64,000 nt of DNA, taken from positions 2,852,001 to 2,916,000 of the forward strand of contig OZ241870.1 of assembly GCA_965202875.1 (NCBI GenBank), written 5' to 3'. Below, one piece after another: positions 62,901 through 64,000 of this stretch. The notes beneath the pieces were generated by a model, which was not told where the DNA came from, ran no database searches, and was given only the letters and a program-made list of their open reading frames with translations. Made by a program: the position numbers and the translations under genes. Each line of letters begins with the position of its first letter. The stretch's first letter is position 1. The DNA is from HK1 sp965202875 (GTDB lineage Bacteria > Pseudomonadota > Gammaproteobacteria > HK1).

Positions 62901-63733
62901 GGGATGCCGCGCTCGACGACGAGGAGCCCTTCGAGATCGAAGGGCTCGAACGTTACCGGCTCCGCTCCGGGATATGGGAGCAGGTACGGGCCGGGACCGC
63001 GCCGGAGCGCTCCGCGGCACTCCTGCAGGGTAGCGGGCGCTTGCCGCACGCGGGCCTCGGCCTCGTCGTCCATGAGCGCGAGCGGGTGGAGGCGGAGCAA
63101 CTCGAACGGCAGCTTGCCCGATACCGCGCCGCCCTCGAAGCGCCGCCTCGCGACGTCGATTTCGAGCTCGGTGGGTTCCGGGTCGTGGGCGCGATCGAAC
63201 ACGTCGAACCGGAAGGGGGCGGACCGGAAGGAGACGGACCGGGAACGACCGGACCGGACCGCATGGTCTGGTGGCGGATCGGGAGGTTGCGTGCCCGGGA
63301 CCGGATCGAGATCGGGCTGCGGCAGCTCGCATGGGCGTCGGCGGGCCACGAGCCGATGGAAGCCGTCGCCATCTCTTCGGAGCGGGGCTCATGGACGACG
63401 ACCACGTTTCCGCCCCCCGAGCGAGCGCGGGAGCAGTTCGAACGCTGGCTTCGCGCCTGGTGGCGGGGCCTTGCGGCGCCGCTCCCCTTCTTTCCGGAAA
63501 CCTCCCTTGCGTATGCGAAGGCCGTCGTGCGCGCCGGGAGCGATGGGAGCGCAGCGGTGGAGAGCGCTCGGGCGAAAGCCTGCGACGCCTGGCTCGGAAG
63601 CCGATACCAGCGGGGCGAGCGGCTCGACCCCTGTCTCGGCCTGGTCTACGACGGTCCCGACCCGCTGGAGGGCGAGTTCGAGGACCTTGCGGAGGCGCTC
63701 CTCGTGCCGCTCATCGCCGGATCGGGGAGGTGA
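59936..63733 (+). CDS. recC: Exodeoxyribonuclease V subunit RecC, with low-complexity inserts
   Basis: RecC recognises Chi and holds RecB and RecD in the RecBCD helicase-nuclease. The 1,265-residue protein starts MKLHRSNRMEALAGALADLM and has HPTIERWLSLELARALGIAT, GRIFPAGIVCVAGMNDGAFP and the C-terminal nuclease-like inactive fold region around YRLRSGIWEQV. Four inserts rich in Gly, Ala, Pro and Glu interrupt it at residues about 163-225, 371-456, 871-920 and 1,091-1,110. It is the first gene of a likely recCBD set whose continuation is beyond the window. Confidence 0.9.
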   Translation: MKLHRSNRMEALAGALADLMRAEPGEPCAPERIVVPHPTIERWLSLELARALGIATNLRFELPAEFAWSIMRDAAPGLPREQMYAPARLRWRIRDVLPEWAEGPEGRTVRGYLGDGDPRKRFELADRLARVFDRCLLYRPDWIREWERGAAPHWQARLWRRLSEDGPGAGEGRPAGEEPPAGRSRTPAEGGSAGGTRADGADRAATQTRASAEDSVAEESGTAAPHWVAAIDAFHERLAAGVRPSGWPGRAVFFGVSSFSPSYLEVLRRAGEGIEIHLFMLAPCREYWGDIRSRREIGRRAGSADPADGYFTEGNELLAAWGRAGRETFDALVESEVEGEEDHFAPPDGLHRLAAVQRDILDLRLASEAAETEAAPVGLPCAGAAGGSAPEETTAAPPPVATSPENPSSARPLLESGSEDTPTAGAPAAASPAAVPPADVPPAGGLERRPAPPADDSIQIHVCHSPMREAEVLHDRLLALFDAHDDLEPADVLVLTPSLDVYGPAVEAVFGAAGRIPCHVARARGGESRTLRAFLDLLALPRSRHGAEPMLAPLAAPAVRARFGIGESDLPAVRALVREAGIRWGVDEAHRGREGLPETAGHTWRQGLRRLLLGYAMEGTDALVAGIVPCSADAPGFGAGEVDGEFLGRFVSYCEEVFGLRDRLCGERRPARWAALLRAVVRDFFSDGGRSPAGGLADEVGAVRALIRDFEREAQHAESPAPIEVVLDVLRERAGDTRREPARLADGVTVASLGPGRIFPAGIVCVAGMNDGAFPRLDPTPSFDLVAAGPARRGDRDVRHEDRFAFLEALLAARRCFLVTYIGRGPRDDAPIPPSVLVDELKDYLRRRFPGAPVETRHPLQPFSPRYFVAGAGEPGRTAGRAAGGAGQEAVCETANETDSDTAGRTSGYGPEEGQAAEDLFSYSRGMCEAAKAMRGRGKVADPPERFAVALSEPEESRRCVALADLVAFFANPVRFFLRDRLGARLEAGDAALDDEEPFEIEGLERYRLRSGIWEQVRAGTAPERSAALLQGSGRLPHAGLGLVVHERERVEAEQLERQLARYRAALEAPPRDVDFELGGFRVVGAIEHVEPEGGGPEGDGPGTTGPDRMVWWRIGRLRARDRIEIGLRQLAWASAGHEPMEAVAISSERGSWTTTTFPPPERAREQFERWLRAWWRGLAAPLPFFPETSLAYAKAVVRAGSDGSAAVESARAKACDAWLGSRYQRGERLDPCLGLVYDGPDPLEGEFEDLAEALLVPLIAGSGR

Positions 63734-64000
63734 GGGCGCCGGAACGAACGTCCCGGCATCGGGCGGAGTCCCTTGTCACTACGGATCACCGTCCGTCCCG
63801 TCGAGAGGACGAGTATCGGGAGATGCAGGATCCCCGGCAGTGTCTTCGCTCGATCGTTTCCCGGTGGCTCCGCATCCGGCGGATTGCGCGCCACCTTCGG
63901 GGCCCGCATCCCTGCCGCATCGGGCGAGTGTGGTAAAGACGGGCAGCGTGGGCCGCCGGGCGTCGTACCATTCCAGCCACGAGGGACCGACGCGATGGAC
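63734..64000. other. Right end of the window, no gene assigned
   Basis: After recC I see no clear coding region. An ATG at 63,995 could begin the next gene, possibly recB, but too little sequence remains to judge. Confidence 0.4.

Overview
GC-rich bacterial chromosome segment, most likely from a gammaproteobacterium. The evidence is the order aroQ-accB-accC-prmA-dusB-fis-purH, the presence of Fis, a RecBCD-type RecC, a ugpBAECQ operon, GlnE, FxsA and a WaaL-containing lipopolysaccharide cluster. I cannot assign genus or species. I saw no tRNA, rRNA, insertion sequence, prophage or CRISPR array.

Positions 1-25,990 are a large type III CRISPR-Cas island, nearly all on the minus strand. Read in the direction of transcription (right to left) it holds cas6, a membrane-anchored heptad-repeat protein on the opposite strand, a CARF gene of the NE0113/ring-nuclease family, a complete III-B module (cmr1, cas10/cmr2, cmr3, cmr4, cmr5, cmr6), an orphan MNT nucleotidyltransferase, an AlbA_2/ATPase gene on the plus strand bracketed by 25-bp direct repeats, a complete III-A module (cas10/csm1, csm2, csm3, csm4, csm5), a broken toxin-antitoxin pair, and two CARF-HEPN ribonuclease genes. 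Both Cas10 proteins keep an HD start and a GGDD cyclase motif, so both could make cyclic oligoadenylate for the three CARF proteins. No adaptation genes (cas1/cas2) are present. A degraded copy of the csm1 5' end lies in frame directly before cmr1. A palindrome (GGCAA-N2-TTGCC) stands 26-27 nt upstream of a -10-like hexamer before all three cas transcription units.

Positions 26,000-31,520 are a glycerol-3-phosphate uptake operon (ugpBAECQ). Positions 31,700-40,900 hold housekeeping genes: a VOC protein, purH joined in frame to a tandem fis, dusB, prmA, accC, accB, aroQ, a TlpA-like thioredoxin and fxsA. Positions 40,980-43,170 hold groESL with a CIRCE operator, a sigma-32-like promoter and a terminator. 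glnE follows.

Positions 46,500-50,460 form a lower-GC accessory island between glnE and a zf-CHCC gene: a Panacea-domain protein, a small membrane protein, a NYN-domain nuclease and a NACHT-type NTPase. The last two overlap by 4 nt. This is the best candidate here for an undescribed defence system.

Positions 50,530-58,931 are a lipopolysaccharide export and core assembly cluster: zinc-finger protein, msbA, two paralogous GT4 glycosyltransferases flanking an O-antigen ligase, an InaA-type sugar kinase and a degenerate glycoside-hydrolase-like protein. A second heptad-repeat membrane protein, a tandem-repeat region and recC finish the window. A dispersed composite repeat family occurs in intergenic spots throughout and supplies the last codons of cmr4.
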